From JACIYW01 sp014359745 (GTDB lineage Bacteria > Pseudomonadota > Alphaproteobacteria > Rhodobacterales > Rhodobacteraceae): a DNA stretch of 64,000 nucleotides. The notes beneath the pieces are model-generated. The model searched no databases. It worked only from the letters and a program-made list of their open reading frames with translations, and had not been told where the DNA came from. This document shows positions 50,654 to 59,947 of this stretch, piece by piece. The position numbers were made by a program, and so were the translations under genes. Location: positions 238,570 to 302,569 of the forward strand of contig JBNPWE010000002.1 of assembly GCA_050433985.1 (NCBI GenBank), written 5' to 3'. Position 1 is the stretch's first letter. Each line of letters starts with the position of its first letter.

Positions 50654-51537
50654 GCATTCGGGCGCATCTGGAGGGCGGGGTGACCACGCTGGCGCGGGCC
50701 TGGGCGGTGGCGCGGCGCGACGGGGTGGTGTTTGGCTTTACCGATCACGACCGGGATCTGGGTTTTGAGGGGATCACCTTTCGTGCCGACACCGGCATGA
50801 GCGCGCGGGCGCTGGCGCAATCGACGGGGCTGGCGGTGGACAACACCGAGGGCTTTGGCGCGCTGTCGGATGCGGGGCTGCGCGAGGCCGATATCCGGGC
50901 GGGGCGGTTTGACGGGGCGTCGGTGCGCATCTGGCAGGTGAACTGGGCCGATGTGGCGGAGCGGGCGCTGATCTTTCGCGGGTCGATCGGCGAGGTCGGG
51001 CGCGATCTTCTGGCTGAAACCGGGGCGTTTCGCGCCGAGTTGCGCGGGTTGGCCGAGGTTTTGGGGGCGGCGCAGGGGTTTGTGTTTCAGCGCACCTGTT
51101 CGGCCGTGCTGGGCGATGGGCGCTGCCGGTTCGATCTGACCCAGCCGGGGTTTTTCGCGGAGCGGGCGGTTGAGGCGGTCGAGGGCGCGCGGATGTTTCG
51201 CTGGGCATCGTTCGCGGGGTTTGACGATCGCTGGTTCGAGAAGGGCCGGGTTGAGGTGCTGAGCGGTGCGGCCAAGGGGCTGGTCGGCGTGGTCAAGAAC
51301 GACCGTCTGTCGGCAGCGGGCCGGGTTGTGGAACTGTGGCAGGGGCTGGGGGCGGAGATTGCGCCTGGCGATCTGCTGCGCCTTGAGGCGGGGTGCGACA
51401 AGCGCGCGGCGACCTGTCGGTTGAAGTTCGACAATTTCCTGAATTTCAGGGGGTTTCCGGATTTGCCGGGTGAGGACTGGCTGGCGGCCTTTCCGGCGCG
51501 GCTGGCGGGCAATGATGGCGGGAGCTTGAGCCGATGA
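50650..51537 (+). CDS. g13: GTA baseplate hub protein, DUF2163 (g13)
   Basis: 295 residues of the DUF2163 family (GVVFGFTDHDRDLGFEGITF, DNTEGFGALSDAGLREADIR, ILFR-like ALIFRGSIGEVGRDL). Iron-sulphur clusters have been described for some hub proteins of this kind, and Cys residues occur here in TCSAVLGDGRCRFDL and EAGCDKRAATCRLKFDN. It overlaps both neighbours by four bases. Confidence 0.86.
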   Translation: MSIRAHLEGGVTTLARAWAVARRDGVVFGFTDHDRDLGFEGITFRADTGMSARALAQSTGLAVDNTEGFGALSDAGLREADIRAGRFDGASVRIWQVNWADVAERALIFRGSIGEVGRDLLAETGAFRAELRGLAEVLGAAQGFVFQRTCSAVLGDGRCRFDLTQPGFFAERAVEAVEGARMFRWASFAGFDDRWFEKGRVEVLSGAAKGLVGVVKNDRLSAAGRVVELWQGLGAEIAPGDLLRLEAGCDKRAATCRLKFDNFLNFRGFPDLPGEDWLAAFPARLAGNDGGSLSR

Positions 51538-51962
51538 GCCGGATTGTCGCGGTGGCGCGGGGCTGGATCGGCACGCCCTATCTGCATCAGGGGGCGCTGC
51601 GGGGGGCGGGGTGCGATTGCCTTGGTCTGGTGCGCGGGGTGTGGCGCGAGATTCTGGGGGGTGAGCCTGAGACGGTGCCGCCCTATACGCCGGATTGGTT
51701 GGAGCCCGCGCGCGACGAGGTGCTGTGGCGCGCGGCGGCGCGGCATCTGGTGGTGCTGCCCTTGGGCGCGCTGGCGGCGGGGGATGTGATCTTGTTCCGG
51801 ATGCGCGAGGGCGCGGTGGCCAAGCATCTGGGCATTGTCGGCGAGGTGGGGGTGGCACCCACGTTCATTCATGCGATGAGCGGGCAGCGGGTGGTGGAAA
51901 GCCCGCTGTCGGCGCCCTGGGCGCGGCGGGTTGTGGCGCGGTTCGCCTTTCCGGCGGTGTAG
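51534..51962 (+). CDS. g14: GTA cell-wall peptidase, NlpC/P60 (g14)
   Basis: 142 residues of the NlpC/P60 family. The catalytic Cys is in GAGCDCLGLVRGVWREILGG and the His in VAKHLGIVGEVG. It opens peptidoglycan during entry of GTA DNA. The next gene is preceded by a hairpin and a GAGTATTT element. Confidence 0.9.
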   Translation: MSRIVAVARGWIGTPYLHQGALRGAGCDCLGLVRGVWREILGGEPETVPPYTPDWLEPARDEVLWRAAARHLVVLPLGALAAGDVILFRMREGAVAKHLGIVGEVGVAPTFIHAMSGQRVVESPLSAPWARRVVARFAFPAV

Positions 51963-51978
51963 GGCGGGTAGGTTGGAC

Positions 51979-51997
51979 GGGGGGCTGTCTGCCCCCC
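51979..51997 (+). terminator. Hairpin between g14 and g15
   Basis: Perfect 7-bp stem GGGGGGC/GCCCCCC (51979-51985 with 51991-51997), loop TGTCT. GAGTATTT element copy 10 follows about 12 bases later. Confidence 0.55.
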
Positions 51998-52008
51998 GAA
52001 CCCCCCGA

Positions 52009-52030
52009 GAGTATTTCGGCCAGGATGAAG
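52009..52030 (+). repeat. GAGTATTT element, copy 10, between g14 and g15
   Basis: GAGTATTTCGGC, CAGGATGAAG, 40 bases before the g15 start and preceded by a GC hairpin. Confidence 0.8.
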
Positions 52031-52070
52031 ATCTGAAGGGCGGGGGTTCGCCCCCTTTGCGAGGTGAGAT

Positions 52071-55000
52071 ATGGCGACGATAGTTCTGGCGGCGGCGGGA
52101 TCGTCCTTTGGGGCCGGATTTGGCGGGACGGTGCTGGGCCTGTCGGGCGCGGTGATCGGGCGCGCGGCGGGCGCGGCGGTCGGGCGTGTCATCGATCAGC
52201 GCCTGCTTGGGTCGGGGTCGGAGGCGGTCGAGGCGGGGCGGGTTGACCGCTTTCGCCTGATGGGCGCGGGTGAGGGCACGGCGATTGCGCGGGTTCACGG
52301 GCGGATGCGCGTGGCCGGGCAGGTGATCTGGGCGTCGAAATTTCTGGAGACGGCGCAGACGGCGGGCGGCGGTGGCAAGGGGGCGCCGTCGGCGCCGAAG
52401 GTGACGCGGTTTTCCTATTCGGTGTCTTTGGCGCTGGCGCTGTGCGAGGGCGAGATCGTGCGGGTGGGCCGGATCTGGGCCGATGGGGTCGAGGTGGTGC
52501 GCGATGATCTGAACCTGCGCGTCTATGCGGGCGGCGAGGACCAACTGCCCGATCCGTTGATCGAGGCGATCGAGGGGGCGAGGATGGTGCCCGCTTACCG
52601 CGGCACCGCCTATGTGGTGATCGAGGATTTGCAACTGGGGGCTTTTGGCAACCGGGTGCCGCAGCTTTCCTTCGAGGTGGTGCGCGCGGCGCAGGGGCCG
52701 GGGATCGGGGCTGTGCCCGATCTGGGGCGCGGTATCGAGGCGGTCGCGCTGATGCCAGGCACCGGGGACTATGCGCTGGCCACCACGCCGGTGCATTTCG
52801 AGGCCGGGCCGGGGGTAAACCGGTCGGCCAATATCAACACGCCTTCGGGCAAGGCCGATCTGGTCACTTCGATGGAAGTGCTGGCCGAGGAATTGCCGCG
52901 CTGCAAGTCGGTGTCGCTGGTCGTGTCGTGGTTTGGCGATGATCTGCGCTGCGGCGCGTGCGATGTGCAACCCAAGATTGAGCAGGACGAGGCCGACGGG
53001 GTGGGCATGGCCTGGTCGGTTGCGGGGCGGGGGCGCGGGGGCGCGCCCTTGGTGCCGCTGCTGGACGGGCGGCCTGTATATGGCGGCACGCCCGCCGACC
53101 GGTCGGTGATCGAGGCGATCCGCGAGATACAGGGCCGGGGCATGGCGGTGATGTTCTATCCGTTCCTGCTGATGGAGCAGATGGCGGGTAACACCCTGCC
53201 TGATCCCTGGAGCGGGGAAGTCGGCCAGGCGGTGTTGCCGTGGCGGGGGCGGATCACCACCTCGTTGGCGCCGGGGCTGGTAGGCTCGCCCGATCGCACG
53301 GCGGCGGCCGAGGCCGAGGTGGCGGCGTTTTTCGGCGCGGCGGCGCCCGGCGATTTCGCGGTTCAGGGTGAGGATGTCGTCTATTCGGGGCCGGATGAAT
53401 GGTCTTACCGGCGGTTCATTCTGCATTATGCGCATCTGTGCAAGGCTGCGGGGGGGGTTGAGGCGTTTTGCGTGGGATCGGAGATGCGCGCCCTGACGCA
53501 GGTGCGGGGCGCGGGTAACAGCTTTCCCGCCGTTGCGCAGTTCCGGCAGTTGGCGGCCGAGGTGCGCGCCATTCTGGGGGCGGGGACGAAGATCAGCTAT
53601 GCCGCTGATTGGTCAGAGTATTTCGGATATGACGCGGGCGGCGGCAACCGTTATTTCCATCTTGATCCGTTCTGGGCCGATGAGAATGTCGATTTCATCG
53701 GCATCGACAATTACATGCCCGTTGCCGACTGGCGCGATGGCGAAGCCCATGCAGATGCCGGGTGGGGGACGATTTACAACCTTGATTACCTCAAGGCCAA
53801 TATCGAGGGCGGCGAAGGGTTTGACTGGTTCTATCCACCCCCCGAGGAGGAGGCCGCGCAATTGCGCGCCCCGATCACCGATGGCGCTTATAATGAGCCT
53901 TGGGTGTTTCGGTTCAAGGATCTGCGCGGCTGGTGGGAGAATGACCATTTCGAGCGGCTGGGCGGGGTGCGGCAGGCGCAGGCGACCGATTGGCAGCCGA
54001 TGTCGAAACCGTTCTGGTTTACCGAATTTGGCTGTGCGGCGATCGACAAGGGCGCCAATCAGCCCAACCGGTTTCTTGATCCGAAATCTTCGGAATCCGG
54101 TCTGCCAAAGTTTTCGAACGGGCGGCGCGATGATCTGATGCAGATGCAGTATCTGCGCGCGGTGGTGGATTATTGGGGCGATGCGGCGCGCAATCCGGTC
54201 TCGCCCCTGTATGGCGGGGCGATGATCGATATGGGGCGCGCCCATGTCTGGGCCTGGGACGCGCGGCCCTGGCCGGAGTTTCCGGCCAATCTGGATCTGT
54301 GGGCCGATGGCGGCAATTACGCGCGCGGGCACTGGATCACCGGGCGGGCGGCATCGCAGCCGCTGGCCGATGTGGTGGCGGAAATTTGCTGGCGCGCGGG
54401 GCTGCGGGATTTTGATGTGTCGGGGCTGTTTGGCGTGGTGCGCGGCTTTGGCGGTGCTCAGGTCGAAAGCGCGCGGGCGATATTGCAGCCGCTGATGCTG
54501 GCCTATGGGTTTGATGCGGTGGAACGCGACGGCGTGGTGCGGTTTGCGATGCGCGGCGCGGGCCGGGCGGTGGCGCTGGATGAGGCGCGGCTGGCGGTGA
54601 CGGGGCAGTTGGCATCGAGCGTTGAAGCGGTGCGCGCCCCCGAGGCCGAGGTGTCGGGCCGGGTGCGGGTGGGGTTCATCGAGGCTGATGGCAGCTATGA
54701 GGCGGGCAGCGCCGAGGCGATTTTTCCCGACGAGGTGAGCCGGACGGTTTCCGGGGCAGAGGTGTTGCTGGTGCTGACGCGGGCCGAGGCGCAGGGGATC
54801 GCCGAACGCTGGCTGGCCGAGGCGCGGGTGGCGCGCGACGGGCTGCGCTTTGCCCTGCCGCCGTCAAATGCGCTGGGGGCCGGCGATGTGGTGCGTCTTG
54901 GCGGGTTGGAGTATCGGCTGGACCGGGTGGAGCAGGCCGAGGCGCGGCTGATTGATGCGGTGCGGGTGGAGGATGCGATCTATCAGCCATCCGACGAGGC

Positions 55001-55970
55001 CGAACAACGGGTGGTGCCGCGCGCCTTTGTGGCGCCGGTACCGGTGTTTGCGCAGTTCATGGATCTGCCGCTGATGCGCGGCGACGAGGTGGCGCATGCG
55101 CCGCATCTGGCGGTGACGGCGCGGCCATGGCCGGGGTCGGTCGCGGTTTATTCGGCGCTGGCGGATGCTGGTTATGCGGTCAACACGCTGATTGCGGCGC
55201 CCGCCGTTCTGGGGGTGACGGAAACGGTGCTGGAGGCGGCAAGGCCGGGGATATGGGACCGGGGCGCGGCGCTGCGGGTGAAGATGGCGCAGGGGGCGCT
55301 GGCGTCGGTGGCCGAGGCGGATGTGCTGAACGGTGCGAACCTGATGGCGGTTGGCGACAGGTCATCCGACCGCTGGGAGCTGTTCCAGTTTGCCGAGGCG
55401 GTGCTGGTTGCGCCGCAGACCTGGGATCTGCGGATGCGGCTTCGCGGGCAGTTGGGCAGCGATGCGGTGATGCCCGAGGCCTGGGGCGCGGGCAGTATCG
55501 TGGTGCTGATCACGCCGGCGCTGCGCCAGATCGAGCTTGCCCCGACCGAGCGCGGTCTGGTGCGCAATTACCGTATCGGGCCGTCGGGACGGGCGCTGGA
55601 TGACCCGTCATTTCAGCACCGGGTCGAGGCGTTTCAGGGCATCGGGTTGCGGCCCTATGCGCCGGTGCATCTGCGCGCGCGGGCTGCGGGCGGCGATCTG
55701 GCGGTAAGCTGGGTGCGGCGCACCCGGATCGATGGTGATCGCTGGACCGGGGGCGAGGTGCCGCTGGGCGAAGAAGCCGAGGCCTATGTGCTGCGGGTGA
55801 TCGTGGGCGGTGCGATCCGGCGCGAGGTAAGCGTGACGACGCCGCAATGGACCTATCCGGCGGCGATGCAGGCGGCGGACGGGGCGACCGGCGGGGCGGT
55901 TCTGGCGGTGGCACAGATTTCGGCACAATTCGGGGCCGGAGCATTTCAGGAGATCGTGATCAATGACTGA
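52071..55970 (+). CDS. g15: GTA tail tip / host recognition megaprotein with TIM barrel (g15)
   Basis: 1299 residues. The N-terminus is hydrophobic (LAAAGSSFGAGFGGTVLGLS). The middle (about 440-740) is a GTA TIM-barrel glycoside-hydrolase-like domain: candidate acids Glu471 in FCVGSEMRALTQV and Glu652 in PFWFTEFGCAAID, with FIGIDNYMPVADWRDGEAHA and IYNLDYLKANIEGGEGFDWF. The C-terminal half holds phage tail fibre-like domains (LNAALGAGDVVRLGGLEYRL region, ELAPTERGLVRNYRIG). It forms the baseplate tip and may touch and cut cell-surface polymer. It overlaps the DUF2793 gene by eight bases. Confidence 0.92.
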   Translation: MATIVLAAAGSSFGAGFGGTVLGLSGAVIGRAAGAAVGRVIDQRLLGSGSEAVEAGRVDRFRLMGAGEGTAIARVHGRMRVAGQVIWASKFLETAQTAGGGGKGAPSAPKVTRFSYSVSLALALCEGEIVRVGRIWADGVEVVRDDLNLRVYAGGEDQLPDPLIEAIEGARMVPAYRGTAYVVIEDLQLGAFGNRVPQLSFEVVRAAQGPGIGAVPDLGRGIEAVALMPGTGDYALATTPVHFEAGPGVNRSANINTPSGKADLVTSMEVLAEELPRCKSVSLVVSWFGDDLRCGACDVQPKIEQDEADGVGMAWSVAGRGRGGAPLVPLLDGRPVYGGTPADRSVIEAIREIQGRGMAVMFYPFLLMEQMAGNTLPDPWSGEVGQAVLPWRGRITTSLAPGLVGSPDRTAAAEAEVAAFFGAAAPGDFAVQGEDVVYSGPDEWSYRRFILHYAHLCKAAGGVEAFCVGSEMRALTQVRGAGNSFPAVAQFRQLAAEVRAILGAGTKISYAADWSEYFGYDAGGGNRYFHLDPFWADENVDFIGIDNYMPVADWRDGEAHADAGWGTIYNLDYLKANIEGGEGFDWFYPPPEEEAAQLRAPITDGAYNEPWVFRFKDLRGWWENDHFERLGGVRQAQATDWQPMSKPFWFTEFGCAAIDKGANQPNRFLDPKSSESGLPKFSNGRRDDLMQMQYLRAVVDYWGDAARNPVSPLYGGAMIDMGRAHVWAWDARPWPEFPANLDLWADGGNYARGHWITGRAASQPLADVVAEICWRAGLRDFDVSGLFGVVRGFGGAQVESARAILQPLMLAYGFDAVERDGVVRFAMRGAGRAVALDEARLAVTGQLASSVEAVRAPEAEVSGRVRVGFIEADGSYEAGSAEAIFPDEVSRTVSGAEVLLVLTRAEAQGIAERWLAEARVARDGLRFALPPSNALGAGDVVRLGGLEYRLDRVEQAEARLIDAVRVEDAIYQPSDEAEQRVVPRAFVAPVPVFAQFMDLPLMRGDEVAHAPHLAVTARPWPGSVAVYSALADAGYAVNTLIAAPAVLGVTETVLEAARPGIWDRGAALRVKMAQGALASVAEADVLNGANLMAVGDRSSDRWELFQFAEAVLVAPQTWDLRMRLRGQLGSDAVMPEAWGAGSIVVLITPALRQIELAPTERGLVRNYRIGPSGRALDDPSFQHRVEAFQGIGLRPYAPVHLRARAAGGDLAVSWVRRTRIDGDRWTGGEVPLGEEAEAYVLRVIVGGAIRREVSVTTPQWTYPAAMQAADGATGGAVLAVAQISAQFGAGAFQEIVIND

Positions 55971-56673
55971 GACCTTTCAGCTTGGCCTGCCGTTGCTGGC
56001 CGCATCGCAGGCGCAAAAACATGTGACGGTGAACGAGGCGCTGGCGCGGCTTGACGGGCTGGTGCAGATGGTTCTGGCATCGCGCAGCGTGGCCGTGCCG
56101 CCGCCCGGCCCGGCCGAGGGGCAGGTCTGGGCGGTGCCCGCGGGCGCCGTCAATGACTGGGGCGGGCAGGCGGGGCGGCTGGCGATATTTGTCAACGGCG
56201 GCTGGGTGTTCGTCACACCTGGCCGTGGCTGGCGGGCGTTTGTGGCCGATGAAAGCCGCTGGATCGTGCATGACGGCGCGGAATGGCGGGACGGGTTGGT
56301 GGCGCTGTCGCCTTCGGGCGCGGCGACTGCGTTCGGGGTGGCCGAGGTCGATCATGTGATTGCCGCCGGGGCCACGTCGGAAGCATCGCCGGGGATACCG
56401 GCGAATGTGTTGGTTTTCGCGGTGACGGCGCGGGTGACGGGTGCGATCAGTGGCACGCTGAGCGCGTGGTCGCTGGGGTCGGACAGCAGCGATAACCGCT
56501 ATGGCGCCGGGCTGGGCCTGGGGGTGGGATCGTTCGCGCGGGGGCTTCTGGGGGCGCCGATGACGTTCTATGCGCCGACGCCCCTGCGGCTGACCGCCAC
56601 GGGCGGGGTGTTTGCGGGCGGCACCGTGCGCCTGGCGGTGCATTACCTGGAAGTGGCGGTGCCCGGACTTTGA
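55963..56673 (+). CDS. DUF2793 protein, similar to GTA head-spike family
   Basis: 236 residues, start overlapping the g15 stop. The DUF2793 core is clear: LGLPLLAASQAQKHVTVNEA, LARLDGLVQMVLASRSV and GRGWRAFVADESRWIVHDGA. In Rhodobacter capsulatus a DUF2793 protein (GhsA, from a separate locus as I recall) builds capsid head spikes that attach GTA to the capsule. Here such a gene lies directly behind g15, so it may be a spike or tip-bound fibre made within the cluster. The C-terminal part (about 100 residues) is beta-rich (TARVTGAISGTLSAWSLGSD). Confidence 0.8.
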   Translation: MTETFQLGLPLLAASQAQKHVTVNEALARLDGLVQMVLASRSVAVPPPGPAEGQVWAVPAGAVNDWGGQAGRLAIFVNGGWVFVTPGRGWRAFVADESRWIVHDGAEWRDGLVALSPSGAATAFGVAEVDHVIAAGATSEASPGIPANVLVFAVTARVTGAISGTLSAWSLGSDSSDNRYGAGLGLGVGSFARGLLGAPMTFYAPTPLRLTATGGVFAGGTVRLAVHYLEVAVPGL

Positions 56674-56685
56674 GGAGGGGCTGCG

Positions 56686-56973
56686 ATGCGGCCTGTCATG
56701 CATGGCGATGTGGTGGCGGCGGCGCGGGTTTTGCGCGCCCTGCCCGAAGCGGGGCGCGATGGCGCGATGGCGCGGATGCTGGCCGAGGCGGGGGCGGGCG
56801 ATCGGTATCGCAAGCGGTTCGGGCGGGCGCATCCCTGCTTTGGCAACGGATCGCTGATGTCGGCGGCGGCGCGCTTTGCCAAGGTGGCCGAGCCTGGGCT
56901 GAGGGATGCCGAGTATCTTGATTGCCTGGCGCGGGTGATCCATGCCCTGCTGGAGAGGCGGGCGGGCAAATAA
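56686..56973 (+). CDS. Small conserved protein after the GTA cluster
   Basis: 95 residues, helical, starting 12 bases after the DUF2793 gene. Features: MHGDVVAAARVLRALPEAGR, MLAEAGAGDRYRKRFGRAHP and YLDCLARVIHALLERRAGK. I do not recognise a domain. Its tight spacing suggests it belongs to the GTA transcript. Role unknown. Confidence 0.72.
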   Translation: MRPVMHGDVVAAARVLRALPEAGRDGAMARMLAEAGAGDRYRKRFGRAHPCFGNGSLMSAAARFAKVAEPGLRDAEYLDCLARVIHALLERRAGK

Positions 56974-57047
56974 ATTCCGGTTTGCGTCGTGACACTGTTT
57001 CATGGCATGCCTATTTCTTGCGGATAGCACGCAAGGAGGGCCTGGGC

Positions 57048-57863
57048 ATGGCAGAGAAACGGTTGCGGTTGGCGCAGGTTGATCCGGTCTGGCAACAGAT
57101 CTGTCAGGAAGCCCGGCAGGCGATTGCCGATGAGCCGCTTCTGGGCGGGCTGATCCATGCCAGCATCCTGCACCATCCATCGATGGAGCGGGCGCTGGCC
57201 TATCGGTTTTCGATGAAGCTTGCCTCACGCGAGATGTCCGAGCAGTTGCTGCGCGAGATCGCCGATGAGGCCTATCGCGAGGATGCGGGGCTGGGCCGGT
57301 CGGCGCGGGCCGATATGGTGGCGGTGTATGATCGCGATCCGGCCTGCCATCGGTTCTTGCAGCCGATCCTGTTTTTCAAGGGCTATCAGGCGCTTCAGGC
57401 CTACCGCGTCGGCCATTGGCTGTGGATGCGCGGGCGGCGCGATCTGGCGCAGTTCATTCAGATGCGGGTGTCGGAATGTTTCGGGGTGGATATTCATCCC
57501 GCGGCACGGGTTGGATCGGGGATCATGATCGATCATGCGCATTCGATCGTGATCGGCGAGACGGCGGTTGTGGGCGACAATGTGTCGATGCTGCATTCGG
57601 TCACGCTGGGCGGCACCGGCAAGGAGGACGGCGACCGGCATCCCAAGATCGGCAATGGCGTGCTGATCGGGGCGGGGGCCAAGGTGCTGGGAAATATCAC
57701 CATCGGGCATTGTTCGCGCATTGCCGCCGGTTCGGTGGTGCTGCACGATGTGCCGCCGATGAAGACCGTGGCCGGTGTGCCCGCGCGGGTGGTGGGCGAG
57801 GCGGGATGCGATCAGCCCTCGGCGATGATGGATCAGTTGCTGGCCCCGATGATGGAGCCCTGA
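57048..57863 (+). CDS. cysE: Serine O-acetyltransferase
   Basis: Makes O-acetylserine for cysteine synthesis. 271 residues with a helical N-terminal domain and a left-handed hexapeptide-repeat barrel (VDIHPAARVGSGIMIDHAHS, GETAVVGDNVSMLHSVTLGG, HPKIGNGVLIGAGAKVLGNI). Catalytic His/Asp lie in MIDHAHSIVIGE. The AAGGAGG box before 57048 fixes the start. cysE marks the conserved right border of the GTA cluster in this family. Confidence 0.95.
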   Translation: MAEKRLRLAQVDPVWQQICQEARQAIADEPLLGGLIHASILHHPSMERALAYRFSMKLASREMSEQLLREIADEAYREDAGLGRSARADMVAVYDRDPACHRFLQPILFFKGYQALQAYRVGHWLWMRGRRDLAQFIQMRVSECFGVDIHPAARVGSGIMIDHAHSIVIGETAVVGDNVSMLHSVTLGGTGKEDGDRHPKIGNGVLIGAGAKVLGNITIGHCSRIAAGSVVLHDVPPMKTVAGVPARVVGEAGCDQPSAMMDQLLAPMMEP

Positions 57864-57889
57864 CAGGGTAATTCCCTTTGCGGGGAGAA

Positions 57890-57906
57890 CCGGGGCGCTG
57901 CCCCGG
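57890..57906 (+). terminator. GC hairpin after cysE
   Basis: Perfect 7-bp stem CCGGGGC/GCCCCGG with a GCT loop, followed by ACCCCGG and the T-run of element copy 11. Confidence 0.55.
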
Positions 57907-57912
57907 ACCCCG

Positions 57913-57938
57913 GAGTATTTTTTTCGAGAGGATGGGGA
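57913..57938 (+). repeat. GAGTATTT element, copy 11 (GGATGGGGA type)
   Basis: GAGTATTTTTTT, CGAGA, GGATGGGGA between cysE and the phosphoglucomutase gene, directly after the GC hairpin. Confidence 0.8.
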
Positions 57939-58035
57939 AAGGGCGGTGACAGGCCCTGGCTTTGGGTCTGTGCGTTGACCCGGACGTGGCGGCATTCTAG
58001 AGCGGGGTGTCAGGCCATTGTTTTGCGGAGGACCG

Positions 58036-59661
58036 ATGACCATCATCGCCACAGCCCCGATTGACGGGCAAAAGCCCGGAACCTCGGGCCTGCGCAAGAA
58101 GACCCGCGTGTTCATGGGGCCGCATTACCTGGAGAATTTCGTTCAGGCGATTTTCAACGGTATTGGCGGGGCCGAAGGCAAGACATTCGTGCTGGGCGGC
58201 GACGGGCGCTATTTCAACGACCGTGCGGCGCAGGTGATCCTGCGGATGGCGGCGGCCAATGGGGCGGCGCGGGTGATTGTGGGGGCGGGGGCGATCTTGT
58301 CGACGCCCGCAGCCTCGCATCTGATCCGGGCGCGGGGGGCGGATGGCGGGCTGATCCTGTCGGCAAGCCATAATCCGGGTGGCGAGGACGAGGATTTCGG
58401 GCTGAAATTCAACAGCACCAATGGCGGCCCGGCGTCTGAGGCCGTGACCGAGGCCATTTATGCGCAAACGCGCGGGCTGCGCGTCTATCGCATCAGTGAG
58501 GCGCAGGATGTCGATCTGACGGGCGCGGGGGAGCGTCGGCTTGGCGCGACGGTGGTCGAGGTGGTCGATCCGGTCGCGGCCTATGCCGATCTGATGGAGA
58601 CGATTTTCGATTTTGCGGCCATTCGGGCGATGTTTGACGCTGGGTTCGCGCTGCGGTTTGACGCGATGAATGCGGTGACCGGGCCCTATGCGCGCGAGAT
58701 TCTGGAACATCGGTTGGGCGCGGCGCGGGGATCGGTGGTGAACGCGGTGCCGTTGCCCGATTTCGGCGGGATGCATCCCGATCCCAATCCGACCTGGGCG
58801 CGTGATCTGGTGGCGGTGCTGAATGGTGCGGGCGGGCCTGATTTTGGTGCGGCCTCGGACGGGGACGGTGATCGCAACATGATATTGGGGCCGGGAGTTT
58901 ATGTAAGCCCCTCTGACAGCCTGGCGGTGCTGGCGGCCAATGCGCATCTGGTGCCGGCCTATGCCGGGGGGCTGAAGGGGGTGGCGCGGTCGATGCCCAC
59001 CTCGGCGGCGGTGGACCGGGTGGCGGCGGCGCTGGGGATCGAATGTTTCGAGACCCCGACGGGGTGGAAGTTTTTCGGCAATCTGCTGGATGCCGGGCGC
59101 GTGACGCTGTGTGGTGAGGAAAGCTTTGGCACCGGTAGCGACCATGTGCGCGAGAAGGACGGGATCTGGGCGGTTTTGATGTGGCTCAACATTCTTGCCG
59201 CGCGTGGTGAAGGTGTGGGCGCGGTGCTGGCCGCGCATTGGGCGCGGTTCGGGCGCAATTACTATTCCCGCCACGATTTCGAGGGGCTTGATACCGGGGC
59301 GGCAGAGGCGATGCTGGCGGCGCTGCGGGCGCGGCTGCCCGATCTGGCGGGGGCCGAGGCGGGCGGGCGGCGGATCAGGGCGGCCGACGAGTTTTCCTAT
59401 GCCGATCCGGTGGATGGCAGCATCGCGTCGGGGCAGGGTCTGCGCATCCTGTTCGAGGATGGCGCGCGCATCGTGTTGCGCCTGTCAGGCACCGGCACCG
59501 CGGGGGCGACGCTGCGGCTGTACCTGGAGCGCTATGAGGGGCCTCGGGGCGATCTGGGGCTTGACCCGCAGGTGGCGCTGGCCCCGATCATTCGTGCGGC
59601 GCATGAACTGGCGGGGATCGGCGCGCATCTGGGGCGCAGCACGCCCGATGTGATAAGCTGA
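58036..59661 (+). CDS. pgm: Phosphoglucomutase
   Basis: Interconverts glucose-1- and glucose-6-phosphate for glycogen and polysaccharide synthesis. Phosphoserine site is in LILSASHNPGGEDEDFGLKF, metal loop in AASDGDGDRNMILGPG, sugar loop CGEESFGTGSDHVREKDGIW and phosphate-binding RLSGTGTAGATLRLYLERYE. 541 residues from the ATG at 58036, with GGAGGAC before it. Confidence 0.95.
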   Translation: MTIIATAPIDGQKPGTSGLRKKTRVFMGPHYLENFVQAIFNGIGGAEGKTFVLGGDGRYFNDRAAQVILRMAAANGAARVIVGAGAILSTPAASHLIRARGADGGLILSASHNPGGEDEDFGLKFNSTNGGPASEAVTEAIYAQTRGLRVYRISEAQDVDLTGAGERRLGATVVEVVDPVAAYADLMETIFDFAAIRAMFDAGFALRFDAMNAVTGPYAREILEHRLGAARGSVVNAVPLPDFGGMHPDPNPTWARDLVAVLNGAGGPDFGAASDGDGDRNMILGPGVYVSPSDSLAVLAANAHLVPAYAGGLKGVARSMPTSAAVDRVAAALGIECFETPTGWKFFGNLLDAGRVTLCGEESFGTGSDHVREKDGIWAVLMWLNILAARGEGVGAVLAAHWARFGRNYYSRHDFEGLDTGAAEAMLAALRARLPDLAGAEAGGRRIRAADEFSYADPVDGSIASGQGLRILFEDGARIVLRLSGTGTAGATLRLYLERYEGPRGDLGLDPQVALAPIIRAAHELAGIGAHLGRSTPDVIS

Positions 59662-59664
59662 CCC

Positions 59665-59862
59665 CTACCAATGCGGTGGGCGCTGATCGGCGGCGGGGGC
59701 GGCGGTGCCGTCTTGCCCGGTATCGCGCTGGATCAGCATCTCGACACGGCGGGTAAGGCGGTCAATCTTGTCGGCCTGGGCGGCGACGACATCGGAGAGG
59801 TCGTCAAGGATGCGGGTCAGGTGGGCGATCTGTTCTTCGGCGGCGTCGATGCGGTCGGTCAT
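59665..59862 (-). CDS. slyX: SlyX family coiled-coil protein
   Basis: 65 residues, a short coiled coil (RIDAAEEQIAHLTRILDDLS, AQADKIDRLTRRVEMLIQR) ending in the typical PPHW tail. SlyX has no settled function. It is read towards pgm and divergent from hisS. Confidence 0.88.
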   Translation of the reverse strand: MTDRIDAAEEQIAHLTRILDDLSDVVAAQADKIDRLTRRVEMLIQRDTGQDGTAAPAADQRPPHW

Positions 59863-59947
59863 GGTGGCTCCCCTCGTGCTTGCCCCCTGCGTTGCCTTGG
59901 GCTAGACGACGCGGCAGAGACAGACAAGACCGGACCGGGGGATACCC

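Noticed and set aside
53616..53626. GAGTATTTCGG inside g15, like the intergenic repeat element
   Set aside because: It encodes the residues S-E-Y-F-G-Y in the TIM-barrel region and the GATG part is missing, so this is coincidence in coding sequence.
41684..56973. Whole cluster as an active prophage
   Set aside because: No integrase, repressor, replication or lysis genes adjoin it, and order and borders (mltG, cysE) are those of a GTA.
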